Source: Lingula anatina (lineage: Eukaryota > Brachiopoda > Lingulata > Lingulida > Lingulidae). Taken from it: 64,000 bases of DNA. This document shows positions 14,074 through 27,228 of the stretch, piece after piece (the stretch's first letter is position 1; every line of letters begins with the position of its first letter). The notes under the pieces are model-generated. The model was not told where the DNA came from. It ran no database searches and saw only the letters and a program-made list of their open reading frames with translations. The position numbers were made by a program, and so were the translations under genes. Location: positions 323,802 to 387,801 of the forward strand of contig NW_019775636.1 of NCBI RefSeq assembly GCF_001039355.2, written 5' to 3'.

Positions 14074-16466
14074 AAGAATTGTCCCAAATGTGAATAACCT
14101 GAATCATGAGTATCACCATTACGTTCAAATAACTGTATGAATCAATCGGATGAACTTAAGGTTAAGAGAGGGTGAAATCTGAATCGACAGTCTTTGTACA
14201 CAGTTTTTTAGGCACGCAGCAGCCATTGTCCCCACCTTTCAAAATCCGGTGTAATTTCCTATTTCTATACTTTGGAAAGAATGTCTCTCGGGAATCAACA
14301 AATCCGCAGAGACTGGTAAAGCTCTATGCAGAACACAGAAACACAAATGGTACAATGGCGTGTGTGGAACTTCGACTACTGGCGATAAAGCACTGCGTTT
14401 TAATTTTAAAAAAGATTGGGTTATTTTATTGCTGGTTTAAAGGCAACACCCGGAAACTGTGCTATTTTTGAGTTCTCTCTGGTCGGTAAATACATTTTGG
14501 TTAGTTAATATGAAGAATAAAAATTTAGCCCTTTTACGATTTGTTCTTCTCATCTGTCAAATGTTTGTGCATGTATTTTATTTTTTTATGAAATCCTACT
14601 TTTAGTTATTATTATGTATGATAATGCAGTACTAACTTAATGACGTCACGTATATTTAGTAATCATAAATATTACCTTAATTCTGTATCTTATAGAGCGT
14701 TCCATGGTTGCTACATTATCCTTCAGTATAGTTCCCGCTCACTGCAGACATCTTACACTCAACAGGAAAGATGGAAGGTTTTATCGCATATATAAATCAC
14801 GTTAATAGCTTTCAAATTACCTTACACATTCCATTGAATGTTCCCCCTTTCCTCATATCCGCCAATTACTGCTCCAGAATTGATTGGTTTATTGGCAAAA
14901 GGAGTTAACAGTGAACGGTGTGTGTCACATTAGGCAAAGAGGCAGGCCAATTATATATGATATTCTCGGTTTTGCATATATATATATGAACTGTCAGGAA
15001 ACTTTTATTATTAGATTTTGAAAGGTTTGCTAATGCAAAGGCCTTTCTGATTGCATCATGTAATGTAATGTAAAGAACCAGGGGGAGTTAGAAGATGTTT
15101 GCTAATGGCTTGGCTCCTGAATAAGTCTTTTATTCCAACCTGCGATGTGAAAATGAGATCACATTTTTTTCTTATAACTTTAATGATAAATGACCACGTG
15201 CAAGCGTTTCCAGTAAGAGCAACTTTTTCCGACTTGACTCCTTGCTTGTTGGTGCAATAAGGGTACAGCTGGTTCAGTTGGTAGATGCTGTTGTAAAAGC
15301 TTGCCTGAGGAGTGATTGTACCACGTGATTTAGACTTGAACTCTTCGAAAACTGATCTCGCAATATGTAACTTGCATTACTGATTTGTGAATGATGGATT
15401 CCAGTCGGTTTACACAGTAAAACTCTTCTTCGAATGAGAAAAATATCATGTCACTCTGATGATCTACATGCACATGTATGTATTTAATCCGTGAAGATAC
15501 AAAGCACCAGGTAGTCTAAGACGCAAAATCACGACAGCGATCGTTGTACATAGAGGAAAATGCTTGTAAGAGCGCAATGAAACTGGTGATCTACGCAGAC
15601 TCCAACTCCGCGGGGACTCACGCTGAATGCAATCAACCTTAAAGTTTTATTCATCGTTGTGTAGTCTCCATGCGCTGTATAGGATCGGTCTGTTGAAATA
15701 AAACAACCAAGGGGGGTTTGTCAATTTAGAATTTGTAATACGTCCCTATGGAATTGAGTAGATAACCCCAAGTCGCAGCGGTCCGTGTACACTAAAGCTG
15801 CAATTTATCCTTAGCAAATACCGGTATTTAATTAAATATCATGGCTTTCGGCGTAGGCTGTCTTATATGTAATTTACTTGTCCGTGTGTGTGTGTGTGTG
15901 TGTGTGTGCATGCGTCTTCTTGCGCCAGGAAAATGGGTCATTTTCTTAACTTCCATGGTAGAATATGTACATGTAAATGTTATTGTGTATCTATTTGTTT
16001 AAACGTTGCTTTATACAGGCCTAGGCAATTGAAGAGTAAGGTACATGTACGCGCGACGTCTAAAACTCCGTGATATAGTACTGACATGTTGTAAAACCTT
16101 GACCTTCTTAAAACCAGATTGGTAGTGGGGAGTCTTGTGTGATGCCACATGCGCCAATCTACTCTACTATGTATATGCTGACATATAGTTATGCCCATTT
16201 GTTCGTAACTTTATTTATTCTGTTTATCATTCATTGTGTACACGTGTGGGATATACAGGTGCACATAGAAAGACCACATATAATTCCTTGTTAAGTGTTC
16301 TAAATCCTTGTTGCCCACGCCGCTGTTAGATCATCCAGGCAAAGTGGTTGTTTCGAAATGTGCACAACGACCAGCTTTGTAATATATACAACACTATTGG
16401 CAATAGTTAAAATGATATATTTTTCTAAAAATGTCTTGTTCTAATTTCCTTTCGTGTTTTTTACAG
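14072..16466. other. Intergenic / upstream region of the membrane glycoprotein gene
   Basis: No gene is recognised. There is a (TG)n run at about 15885-15908. The region ends in a good 3' splice-site consensus (TTTCGTGTTTTTTACAG, AG at 16465-16466) 15 nt before the proposed start codon of the next gene. An untranslated first exon probably lies somewhere here but could not be located. Confidence 0.5.
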
Positions 16467-16481
16467 GTATTGGTGTACATA

Positions 16482-19400
16482 ATGTCTATAGCGGTATTCG
16501 TTATTATTATCATTATGGCGACGTCGACGGCGATTACTTCCGGAAACAGTCGAGGCAATTATTTCTACCAGACAGAAACTGGAAACACAACGACTGATGG
16601 GACACGTGCACCTAACTATACTAATGTGAATATAATATCAACAGAAAGAGACAAAGAAAACCAGCAGAGGAAACATCAAGGAGCCGTCCGTTTTGCCAAA
16701 ATCACACAATCACTGACAACGTTAAATTTATTATCAAATTTTGAGAGGAACTGCTTCAAGCTAACAGAGATAAGAAAGGTTTCAGAAAACAAAGGCAAGT
16801 TATTGAAAGTCGAGTTAGTATTCACGGAGCTTGATATTGTTGATCATTTCGAACCCTTTTCAAAGCCAACGGTTGACGTTCAAGAAACATATGACGTAAG
16901 CAACGCATACCTCCTGGACTACGCCCAGGCGGGAGACAACAATTTTACCATAAGCAGCAGTTACGATGACCAGAACAAAAAGTGTGAACATGTACTTACA
17001 AACACGTATAACGTAACGCTAGATGTGTTGCCTGATGGAGATCTGGATGAAACCGGAAATGAAACCTTCCCAGAATCCAATGAAACGTCTAACGGGAACA
17101 AGGACAAAGAGGAAAGATTGGCAGCACGTAAGATATGCCTATGTTTACAACACTAATGTCCCTTTTGTACAATCTCGTACGAAGACATCGGAACCCCTCG
17201 AATTGGAATTGGAATAGTTTTCCATACATTGATATATCATTGAAAATGCAGCGGAAAATTGAGTTCAAACCTACCGTTTGGATTCATTTTCCTTTTAATA
17301 CAACTGTGTTAGTGGTGCATAACGATTGCACTTAGAGGTGTAGCATATTCAAGTAACACGGATAGTTTTTAACAGATTGCATTCATGGTACATACTGTAA
17401 TTATTACACATTACGCTCTTATGACCTGTGGAAAAATACATGCTCTCATGGAGCTTTGCCATTCCTAAGTGACCCGTTTTTTCTACCCTGCATTATATCG
17501 AAATCAATTTTGTTTCAGCACACCTAACTTCGACGCAGATAATGGTAATAGCAGTTTGCTCCTCTGTGATAGGACTTTTCTTCATAGCCGCATTGACAAT
17601 GAGAATAAGGTGAGCATTTCACTATCACAAATAACTTTTAAGTGATATTAGTACATGGAGATAAAATAAGAGAGAGAACTAAAAGAAAAGTAAATATCAG
17701 AACGTCTGTAGGAATTATTCCTCGCCCTTCGCGAAACAAAGTTGCTATATTCGGTGAGTCGTGATTTTCAACTCATCGGACTTGCATTTCCAATGAGAAA
17801 TGAATAAAGTTTTATTTACTGTGATTTGTGATGATTTTATTTCCCGTAAACTGTGATCATACCCCCTCCCCAAGGGCACCCTCCGTAAGCTATTAACAGT
17901 TGAATATTTTAATTTCGCAGGACTATATACATGTATGTAGCCAAAGAAAGCGCAACGCTTCTCTAGGTAATTAAGTTCATTGTTTTTAACCTTTATTCCC
18001 TATTTGGTTACCACGTGCATTTGGTTTAACATTTTATTTAACTTACAGAAACTATTTCCGACGTCTTAGACGGGAGCAGGAGTTGGCAGAACGGCCCAGC
18101 TTTCGGGGCTACACGGTGGCTCTGAAACACGAACCAAAACGCCATCGAGAGCACGGATCAAGGTCAACACGCAATAAACATGGAGACGCTATGAATGGGG
18201 TACATTTAACATTTGTTTTCCTCAGTTTTTATTTCAAGTTTTTAGCGTCATAATTTTAATAAAGTTATTCTTAATTGAAATTTGTTAAATAGTAAGTAAA
18301 TTAAATTACGTAAATATCGGCCCATAACATATTCATCGAAAAGCTCATTATCATATAAACGTTGCTTGGGAAGGGTGCCTCTTTTTAGTTAATACGTTGT
18401 TGGAATGGAGTTTCAGTGAATTTTTAAATTATAGTAAAATATTAGAAGTAGGGTGAAATAGGGGAGTTGTCGTTGACAGCGATTAGATGATAACAAAAGG
18501 GTAACCAGAAGGGCCACATCATTTTATTTGGAACACGTAATTCATTCGGAATCCATCATTCTGTCGTTGCCATAACTACCAATAGGAAGAGCTAAGGTAC
18601 CATGCCCTTGGAGCTCACCACGCCGAAAGCGATGGCAATATATCGCCATTACCCCGAGACTTATCCCGCCAACGTGAACATTGGCCGTTAGACCATGCAA
18701 TTCCGCTCCGTCTGTCGTCCCCGGTTTTAGAACTGCATCAGCCCTATACAGACCTCCCCGTGTATGTCAGGGATAAGGTAACACGCTCCTGTAGACATCT
18801 CCTTCCCCCTTCAACTTCAAAACTGCCTTCGCCTCTCTCTCTCTCCGTTGATCCACTTGTCCTCTTTGAGGAAAACAGAACTATTCAGATATCACAGGAC
18901 AATGAGTCATTTTACCTTTCTGCTTTATGATATACGCATATGAAATTTTCCTTTATCATCTATTCTATCATTATTACTTATTACACCATTTCTTAGATGA
19001 TAATGTTTTAAACAAGCCGGAATTTTCTTCCTACCGTTGGCTTGCGGCCAACAGGGTCGCAGACCTTCATCAGACTGACATGAGGGGTATTATAGCGGCC
19101 AGACTGACGTGAGGGGTANAGCGGTCAGTGAAGAACAACATACATGTAATCACGTCAGTCTGATGATGACCTACGGCCATGTTGGCTGCAAGCTCACGTT
19201 TGGAAAATAATTTTCAGCTTGTGTTAAAGATGTTTCATCTATCTTCCGCCTCCAGAGTTCACGAACATTTTTGCTCATATATGTATATCATGTCTAATTT
19301 ACAAAAATGTCATAGTCCCCAGTTCCCCTTCCTGTCCCTACCGATGCCACTATTCACTATTCATTTTACATTGTTAATATGTATGCATATAATTTTTTTA

Positions 19401-20250
19401 TTTTGATCTCATTTTCCTACTTCTCACTGTCCCTGTCTTAAATGGTTGACACCATAGAAATGGTAGTTTGCTATAGTGCATAGGCATATGTATTTGCAGC
19501 GAAAGAAAATTCGTATACGTATCGAGTCACAATCTATCTTCAAATATGAACATGTACAAAAAGAGGCCGGTGTGACGTAACTGAGGGTCCATGAGCCAGG
19601 GAGTCAACCTTCCATTAAATTTTACAGGTTAGCCTGGCGTTAGTGGGCCAAAATCTAGGACGAGGCTTTCCTGTGCAAATCAATGGGAACCGGGCCCTTT
19701 ATCACGGGCAACTCTGTGTCACGTGACACCGGCAGCAATTCAGCAACTTGCCCAAAATAGTGTTGCCTATATGTTTTCTTTTCATTCGTAGGATGCTGCG
19801 ACGAAAAAACATGATAAAGGTGAAAAGAACTCCCGTAAGCCAAGTGAAACTTTAACAACCAGCAATCAACAAGAAAAAGACGAGACTCTCTGTCTGAAGC
19901 AGAAGCCATTGTCGACCAATTCTTTCACTAGCTGTGATATTCCCATTAGTAACTCTATATCTGGAGAGTTTGCAGATTATAGTAGCATCATGTCAACGCC
20001 ATTCAACCAGTCATTTAAATCGAAAGCATCAGCATCTTATAACAACAATGAACAGCAGCACAATTTTACGAACGGCGCGTGTGGCGGTTATCATGGCAAC
20101 GGCGAAGCCGCTCTCGGCTCAGCACGGGCGCGTTCAGCCACAGATTTGACGCATTTACCACCGGAAGTAACGTTGGATTATGCAACCTCACCGGAAGTGA
20201 CGGTTCCACATAGTGAAAAACAGTCTTTAACGATTGAGAAGCCACGTTGA
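16482..20250 (+). CDS. Single-pass type I membrane glycoprotein, 452 aa, five coding exons
   Basis: Proposed exons are 16482-17127, 17519-17609, 17921-17932, 18049-18199 and 19792-20250. All junctions are GT-AG, the phases match (1, 2, 2, 0) and the final frame ends in TGA. The product starts with a hydrophobic signal-like segment (residues 1-18). An extracellular part follows with N-X-S/T sites at about 35, 45, 154, 177, 193 and 200 and two cysteines (91, 168). One strong transmembrane helix (about 222-243) is followed by a basic juxtamembrane stretch (NYFRRLRRE) and a roughly 200-residue hydrophilic tail rich in Ser, Thr, Asn and Gln. The start was chosen at 16482 because a 3' splice site sits 15 nt upstream; the in-frame ATG at 16431 lies in the presumed intron. 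I do not recognise the family. Residues 70-145 loosely resemble an SEA-type domain, but that is a guess. A receptor or adhesion role would be inference only. Confidence 0.75.
17921..17932 (+). other. Putative 12-nt microexon of the membrane glycoprotein gene
   Basis: A pyrimidine-containing acceptor (TTAATTTCGCAG) and a consensus donor (GTATGT) flank only 12 nt, GACTATATACAT. Including it joins the upstream phase-2 exon to the downstream phase-2 exon and adds Thr-Ile-Tyr-Ile just after the transmembrane helix. Using the later donor at the end of CTTCTCTAG instead would create an in-frame stop. Skipping the 12 nt also keeps the frame, so it could be alternatively spliced. Confidence 0.55.
19035..19195. 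repeat. Foldback repeat in the last intron of the membrane glycoprotein gene
   Basis: The left arm (about 19035-19082, GGCTTGCGGCCAACAGGGTC...CATCAGACTGACATG) is matched in inverted orientation by the right arm (about 19150-19195, ending GGCCATGTTGGCTGCAAGC). The motif AGACTGACATGAGGGGTA also repeats directly within it. An N sits at 19119. No coding potential; probably a small non-autonomous element. Confidence 0.65.
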
Positions 20251-20736
20251 GAAACTTAATCTTGGTCATATTGAGAGCTTGAGGACTTTCTTCCCAATGA
20301 TGATTAGCTTACAATGCATCTAGACTAAAATGTCTTTAAATTCGTAGCAGAAAAACCATAGACGTTCAAAATGTTGGAATCTAGAGTTATTGAAATCGTT
20401 TGTCCTCCATCAGTACACGCATACAGTACCTATTCAAAAGCCACACCGCTGGAAATATTTATCGGCTGTAGACGTTTCTCTCTTCCCTATTTCAGTATGT
20501 TTTAATTATACAGTCTATCAGACTGGACATATATCCAGAATTCTTAATGTCACTCTTCTTTGGTTTCCTATTTAAATTGTATATGTTGCGTCAGTAATTT
20601 TTGACAGAATTTTATGAAGTAAATGAGCGTTCCGTTTCAATAGCATGGATGCGTATATTTTCCTACATGTGATCAGTATATGTTTCTATATATATTTGAG
20701 GGTTTTTCACATTTTGCACGGTACAAGCCGAATACT

Positions 20737-20742
20737 AATAAA
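20737..20742 (+). promoter_or_regulatory. Possible polyadenylation signal AATAAA
   Basis: AATAAA lies 487 nt after the stop codon of the membrane glycoprotein gene, on the same strand. It is a plausible 3' end. Confidence 0.4.
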
Positions 20743-21870
20743 TGGAATGTTAGCAAAAGACATTTTAATTTGATACCTTATGTATAATTGATACAGTTGT
20801 TTTATTGACAGAGCATGTTTCTGAGACATTCGTTGGAAAGACTACTACCTGCGCACCGCAATAAGTTGGAGACGAAGCCTGCTGTATATATATCGGTGTC
20901 GCAGCGCACGTGTTGCCCTGCGTATTCGCGGTGTACAACCCTTTCTTCCCGCCAGAGTGAGTCAAAGCCGCGATTTCTGAATGGCATGGGTCTTGCCTTC
21001 AGGTAGAGGATTCATAAACGAAGATGCAAAAAAAAATTTAATCTGGCACATTCGTGACCAGCATCCAAATTTCCAAATGCGTCTTTGAATATATTGAATA
21101 TGTCTTTACAAACAGCGTCTAAATTGGAAAATACCGGGTAAATATCATTCAGAAGTACCAAAAAGGACGTTGCAGAAGATTCTTTCAATGCACGCACTGG
21201 TCCAGCAATGTCAGCTGCTGTATATGACAGTTAAATTATCCTTGTGCATTCGGAACCCACTTAATAAAGCAATAGCCACACAATCCATCCATGTTTTTGT
21301 AGCAGACAGAGGCATCAGATCTTTACATTATACACAAAGCCGCTCGCATATAGGTATGACCATTTCACAATGCCTTGTGTCTTCTGTAACACAATCATAA
21401 CACTACCTGACAGGCTCAGTTATAACAGGAATGGTAGTCCTAGGGATGGACGTCCCGGGTCCCATATGATTAGTGCAGGCAAGGACTTTGCACAGGTTAG
21501 GGTGACCGGTTAGCATATCACCTGTACAAGAAAATGGGGAACAGACCTCGGTTCCTAGCGGACTGCCATTCATGTCACACCGGTACGCTCTGTAGTCTTG
21601 GATGGGACAACAGCACTCTCAACAGATCCCCCCCCCCCCCCCCCAATGTAGGTACCGATTTACTTTACGAGCAATTTCTGGACATTTTTAAAAAGGCATT
21701 TGAGGATACAAATATCAATTTCCATTTTCTCAAAAATAAATATATATATATATATATATAGGCCTATATGGTTCATTTACGAATGTGTGTGTCATCCTTG
21801 CGGCAACACTCCAATCGTCATTTGTGCCAATTTGTTAAGTTGTATCAACGATATTAAGTACAGTGTACTA
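20743..21870. other. Intergenic region with a dispersed inverted-repeat element
   Basis: No gene is recognised. Short frames at 20815-21006 (+) and 21012-21197 (-) have no identifiable motif. It contains the element at 21424-21579, a C homopolymer near 21630 and a short (TA)n near 21740. Confidence 0.5.
21424..21579. mobile_element. MITE-like element, family with GGAATGGTAGTCC ends, copy 1
   Basis: The left end reads AACAGGAATGGTAGTCCTAGG and the right end TCCTAGCGGACTGCCATTCATGTCAC, forming terminal inverted repeats. Internal GGTCCC...ATTAGTGCAGG and GGTTAGGGT motifs are shared with the elements at 31598-31792 and 40796-40958. Confidence 0.65.
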
Positions 21871-24800
21871 AGTAATTAATTTCGCTTGTATTTCACCCTA
21901 TTTAGTTTGAAATTACCTTTCCCTGTGTTTACTTGCAACTTGACTTGTTTCTCAAGTTTGTTGCGGTGTATTGCTGTGTATTGCGCAATTCAGCGACACC
22001 GTCAGCAATGACGTCATGTAAATCAGCGAATCACGTCCGCAGTAAATGACCCACGTGGTGTGAAGTTTTCAGGCACTTGCTGGAGGCAGCAAGCATTTTC
22101 ACGCCTGTGCGATTTATGAGATCTTTTCTCGCCAACCAGTGAGCAGGATTTTTAAACGTGACCACCGAACGAATAGTAAAGTTGTCGCAGATATTTAGAA
22201 AGGAAACAAGATGTCAGTCATTCCCAAGTTTAAAACTCGGTGCAATGTTTTCTATTTTGGACGTGGGATCGGTTGTACAATGTCAATGTTTCAGAAATCG
22301 AAATGAAGCTCAGGGATTAACCATGGCGTCGACCCAGTATTCCAGAGGAGCCGGGACGGAGCACTGACACACGGTGAGAGCAACACCGGCTGCTGCTTCT
22401 GCAGTCACTGCCTTCCTCGCTACGGACGCAAAACCACAGGAAAAGACTGCGGAGGGGGTAAGGTCAGATGATAGAATCGCCCAACTTGACCTGGATATCA
22501 CGGACTGACAAGATACAGGGCGAGTAAATGCAAACTCACGGTGAACTCTTTGTTTGTTTTTAAACATTTATGATAGGCAGATAGATATATATAGCCTGGG
22601 TGGGGATGGAAGATTATTCCTAACAAAATTGCCATTAGAAGACAAAACTGTAATTTCATTAAACTTACAAGGCTTTAGTTTACTAACTGTGCAGGGCCTT
22701 TCTTATTTTATCATGTGCACTTTGCTGGCTCTCTCTCCCTTCACACACACACACACACACACATGCACGCATGCACACACACAAACACGCACACCATGTG
22801 CCCCAATCAAACCTGTCAGATAAACTGCAGTGTTAGAATAATGAGAAGAATGCTAAATGCCATGTAGTATGTGACGACAGTGTTACTGCAGGCCTCGACA
22901 AACTTACTATGTACAGGGGCGGATTCAGGGCGTCTTCTGGCTTTCCTGGAAGTATGGGAATGGCTTGATTGTTCTAACCGGGTAAATTGTAAATTTTACA
23001 GAGAATGTATTGTTTTAAGTAAAACATAAAAGTGAAATGCGAAAGACTAAGCTAGACGGATAACTTGATCTGAACACAGCCCGAGATTAGTCCTAGCACA
23101 GCCAGTACACTCCACGACAAATAGGGGCGTGTACCTAGATAGATTTGTTGTGTGTTTGTGTGTTTATTTCTGAAATAAATATTTTTAGATATTTAAATTT
23201 GTAAGAAAAAGTATTATGATAAATTTAAGTAATTAAAGTGAAGAGAACTGTAAAAGATAAAAAAGAAAATTGAACATCTTATAATATAATTATCCATGTT
23301 TTCAGATGCATGCTGGGACTGGCAGCCCTGTACATGGACCATTCCAATGCAGGGTTACATAGTGGAGTTGGTGGAGACCTGCAATGCTCCCTGGAAAGGA
23401 GGCATGGAATAAAACACAACATATTTAACCTGTAAGGCTAGAATGAATGCCCTCTTAAACTATCTTAGAACTCTTATTTATTTCTCTGCAAGTAATGTTA
23501 CCCTAAGACAAAAGTAGTCCTTTTGAAGTTCTGTAAAATGAGAAGTTGGATTATCACTGATTTCTCTACATGCATATGTTAGTGTACTACAAAAATAGGT
23601 CTCAGAGATAGATAAATGATTGTTAATGCTATGTAAATTATTGAAAAAAATTACGTTAAAACAAATGCCTTGGGTAAAAGAATGTAATTGTTATTTTGTG
23701 AATTCATGAAACTGTTGTGGGTTCTGCATGTGTATGTGGGAGTGTTGGTCATCTGAGGTTTTTTTCATGTTTGTTTATGTATTGTCAGATCACCTAGTGT
23801 ATAGCAGTGTATAGACCCATTGGTGCATGGTAACTGACCAATCAGAGACACAGAATTCTACTACAGGTATAATGACACATGATTACAGAGATAAGCAGTT
23901 ATCTTGAGTGGTTGACTAGACTTTTACTGATTTCACTGCATGTGTAATGGTGTAATCATAGCACAGTCACAGAGTTGTGTAATTTGTGAATTATGGATAG
24001 CTATATAGACTTTCAGTGATTTATCTGCATGAAATGTGAAAATACAATCACAGTTATGTAGTCATCTAATACAGATAGCTAGCTATAGACTATCATTTAT
24101 TTCTCTGCATGTTATATTATTATGATACAATCACAGATTTATGTAGTCACCTAATGTGAATAGCTAGCTATAGACTGTTACTTATTTCTCTTCGTATAAA
24201 AACAGCTGTGCAGTTATTTATTATTTACACTAATATAGCTGGACTATCACTTTCTTGCATGTAATAGAGCAATAATGAACACTTAAGCGGGTTTTTAATA
24301 AATCATTATATTGAAAAAGGTTGCTTGCCTTACTTCAATTCCTGCTTAGATTTAATAATAAATGTAATTAGGCATTAAAGAGGAATAATTCGTTGAACCT
24401 CAAGAATTCTATACGTTGGTAAATACAAGCATGCGAACAGATGTGATACAGATTTGGGTCAACGCCCCCCTTAATCCCCTTGATCTCAACTGTAGCAATT
24501 GGCAGCAATGCGGCACAACCAACACCGTTAAGTCTTATTTGTGTATACAAGTAAACTGTGATAGCTACCCGCCTAGAATCAAACAAGGATCTTTTCACCA
24601 CGCGAAATTGGCATTCACAATACATCGCTGGATTCTATGCTATTTATGTGATTCCTGGTAAAGTGTTCAATTTATTATTATTATTGTTTAATTATTATTA
24701 TGATGATTTCATTTTTGGTTATTATTTTTCTTTGCGTAGGGATACAAAGAAGATTGTGTAAGTGCCTCAACATGTCAGGTAACATTGTAAACCAAATTCC

Positions 24801-25191
24801 TTTAAAACAGAATGCTATAAAAAAACATTGGGATAGCACCAAGCGCATATGTATGGATTAGCCTAAAGACGTAATATTGGGGGGGGGGGATTGGAATGCT
24901 TTAGAGAAGATGTGAATATTACCTAGCGTAAAACAAACGGTTTTCCTCTGCATTTACCACGACAACGCTTGAAAACAATTTGAAATATTATCATTAATCT
25001 GAAGGACTGTGTTAAAGGTTCTGTTTGTTCGATGACTTTTTTTTTATTTTTTTTTATTTGAGAATGCGTCAGATGTAAAACTCTAGAATAGATAATATTT
25101 CACTTATTCATGTTCATTGTTCTTTCTCGTAATATCAATTACCGGCATAATATAAGCAACGTGGCATGAGTATTCAAAGCTTTATAACCTG
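21871..25191. repeat. Second large direct duplication, copy A (non-coding)
   Basis: This block starts AGTAATTAATTTCGCTTG and is repeated from 25197 with only scattered differences. It holds a (CA)n tract (about 22743-22762), a degenerate roughly 85-bp tandem repeat (23870-24240) and several short frames without recognisable protein motifs. No gene is assigned. The near-identity and the N at the junction make an assembly or haplotype origin possible. Confidence 0.9.
23870..24240. repeat. Degenerate tandem repeat (about 85-bp unit), copy A
   Basis: The recurring unit contains ATAGCTAGCTATAGACT, then ATTTCTCTGCATG, an ATAATA-like stretch and CAATCACAG...TATGTAGTCA. Successive units are imperfect. 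Copy B of the enclosing duplication has an additional unit. Confidence 0.7.
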
Positions 25192-25910
25192 CTNTTAGTA
25201 ATTAATTTCGCTTGTATTTCACCCTATTTAGTTTGAAATTACCTTTCCCTGTGTTTACTTGCAACTGGACTTGTTTCTCAAGTTTGTTGCGGTGTATTGC
25301 TGTGTATTGCGCAATTCAGCGACACCGTCAGCAATGACGTCATGTAAATCAGCGAATCACGTCCGCAGTAAATGACCCACGTGGTGTGAAGTTTTCAGGC
25401 ACTTGCTGGAGGCAGCAAGCATTTTCACGCCTGTGCGATTTATGAGATCTTTTCTCGCCAACCAGTGAGCAGGATTTTTAAACGTGACCACCGAACGAAT
25501 AGTAAAGTTGTCACAGATATTTAGAAAGGAAACAAGATGTCAGTCATTCCCAAGTTTAAAACTCGGTGCAATGATTTCTATTTTGGACGTGGGATCGGTT
25601 GTACATGTACAATGTCAATGTTTCAGAAATCGAAATGAAGCTCAGGGATTAACCATGGCGTCGACCCAGTATTACAGAGGAGCCGGGACGGAGCAATGAC
25701 ACACGGTGAGAGCAACACCGGCTGCTGCTTCTGCAGTCACTGCCTTCCTCGCTACGGACGCAAAACCACAGGAAAAGACTGCGGAGGGGGTAAGGTCAGA
25801 TGATAGAATCGCCCAACTTGACCTGGATGTCACGGACTGACAAGATACAGGGCGAGTAAATGCAAACTCACGGTGAACTCTTTGTTTGTTTTTAAACATT
25901 TATGATAGGC

Positions 25911-25913
<3 letters not shown>

Positions 25914-25954
<41 letters not shown>
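25914..25954. repeat. (AT)n microsatellite, expanded in copy B
   Basis: A run of about 41 bp. The equivalent place in copy A (about 22580) reads only AGATAGATATATATAG, so the run expanded after the duplication or differs between alleles. Confidence 0.95.
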
Positions 25955-25956
<2 letters not shown>

Positions 25957-27228
25957 CCTGGGTGGGGATGGAAGATTATTCCTAACAAAATTGCCATTAG
26001 AAGACAAAACTGTAATTTCATTAAACTTACAAGGCTTTAGTTTACTAACTGTGCAGGGCCTTTCTTATTTTATCATGTGCACTTTGCTGGCTCTCTCTCC
26101 CTTCACACACACACACATGCATGCATGCACACACACAAACACGCACACCATGTGCCCCAATCAAACCTGTCAGATAAACTGCAGTGTTAGAATAATGAGA
26201 AGAATGCTAAATGCCATGTAGTATGTGACGACAGTGTTACTGAAGGCCTCGACAAACTTACTATGTACAGGGGCGGATTCAGGGCGTCTTCTGGCTTTCC
26301 TGGAAGTATGGGAATGGCTTGATTGTTCTAACCGGGTAAATTGTAAATTTTACAGAGAATGTATTGTTTTAAGTAAAACATAAAAGTGAAATGCGAAAGA
26401 CTAAGCTAGACGGATAACTTGATCTGAACACAGCCCGAGATTAGTCCTAGCACAGCCAGTACACTCCACGACAAATAGGGGCGTGTACCTAGATAGATTT
26501 GTTGTGTGTTTGTGTGTTTATTTCTGAAATAAATATTTTTAGATATTTAGATTTGTAAGAAAAAGTATTATGATAAATTTAAGTAATTAAAGTGAAGAGA
26601 ACTGTAAAAGATAAAAAAGAAAATTGAACATCTTATAATATAATTATCCATGTTTTCAGATGCATGCTGGGACTGGCAGCCCTGTACATGGACCATTCCA
26701 ATGCAGGGTTACATAGTGGAGTTGGTGGAGACCTGCAATGCTCCCTGGAAAGAAGGCATGGAATAAAACAACATATTTAACCTGTAAGGCTAGAATGAAT
26801 GCCCTCTTAAACTATCTTAGAACTCTTATTTATTTCTCTGCAAGTAATGTTACCCTAAGACAAAAGTAGTCCTTTTGAAGTTCTGTAAAATGAGAAGTTG
26901 GATTATCACTGATTTCTCTACATGCATATGTTAGTGTACTACAAAAATAGGTCTCAGAGATAGATAAATGATTGTTAATGCTATGTAAATTATTGAAAAA
27001 AATTACGTTAAAACAAATGCCTTGGGTAAAAGAATGTAATTGTTATTTTGTGAATTCATGAAACTGTTGTGGGTTCTGCATGTGTATGTGGGAGTGTTGG
27101 TCATCTGAGGTTTTTTTCATGTTTGTTTATGTATTATCAGATCACCTAGTGTATAGCAGTGTATAGACCCATTGGTGCATGGTAACTGACCAATCAGAGA
27201 CACAGAATTCTACTACAGGTATAATGAC

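Noticed and set aside
15260-15350. tRNA-like A-box (GGTTCAGTTGGTAGATGC)
   Set aside because: No matching B-box or acceptor stem in the expected place, so neither a tRNA nor a clear tRNA-derived SINE.
17921-17966. 46-nt version of exon 3 of the membrane glycoprotein gene
   Set aside because: In the required frame it ends in TAG at the splice border; the 12-nt version keeps the frame open and matches phase.
21012-21197. Minus-strand 61-codon frame with a faint look of a hAT transposase fragment
   Set aside because: No catalytic motif and the resemblance is too weak to name.
22158-22367. Short frame with MASTQYSRGAGTE near its end, duplicated at 25484-25699
   Set aside because: Copy-specific indels change the interior (QCQ against HVQCQ) and no known motif or continuing exon is visible.
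23305-23430. Possible exon after TTTTCAG, reading CMLGLAALYMDHSNAGLHSG and on to a stop, repeated at about 26660-26775
   Set aside because: No start or partner exon was found, no family is recognised, and copy B has a 2-nt deletion shifting the end of the frame. Not enough to call a gene.
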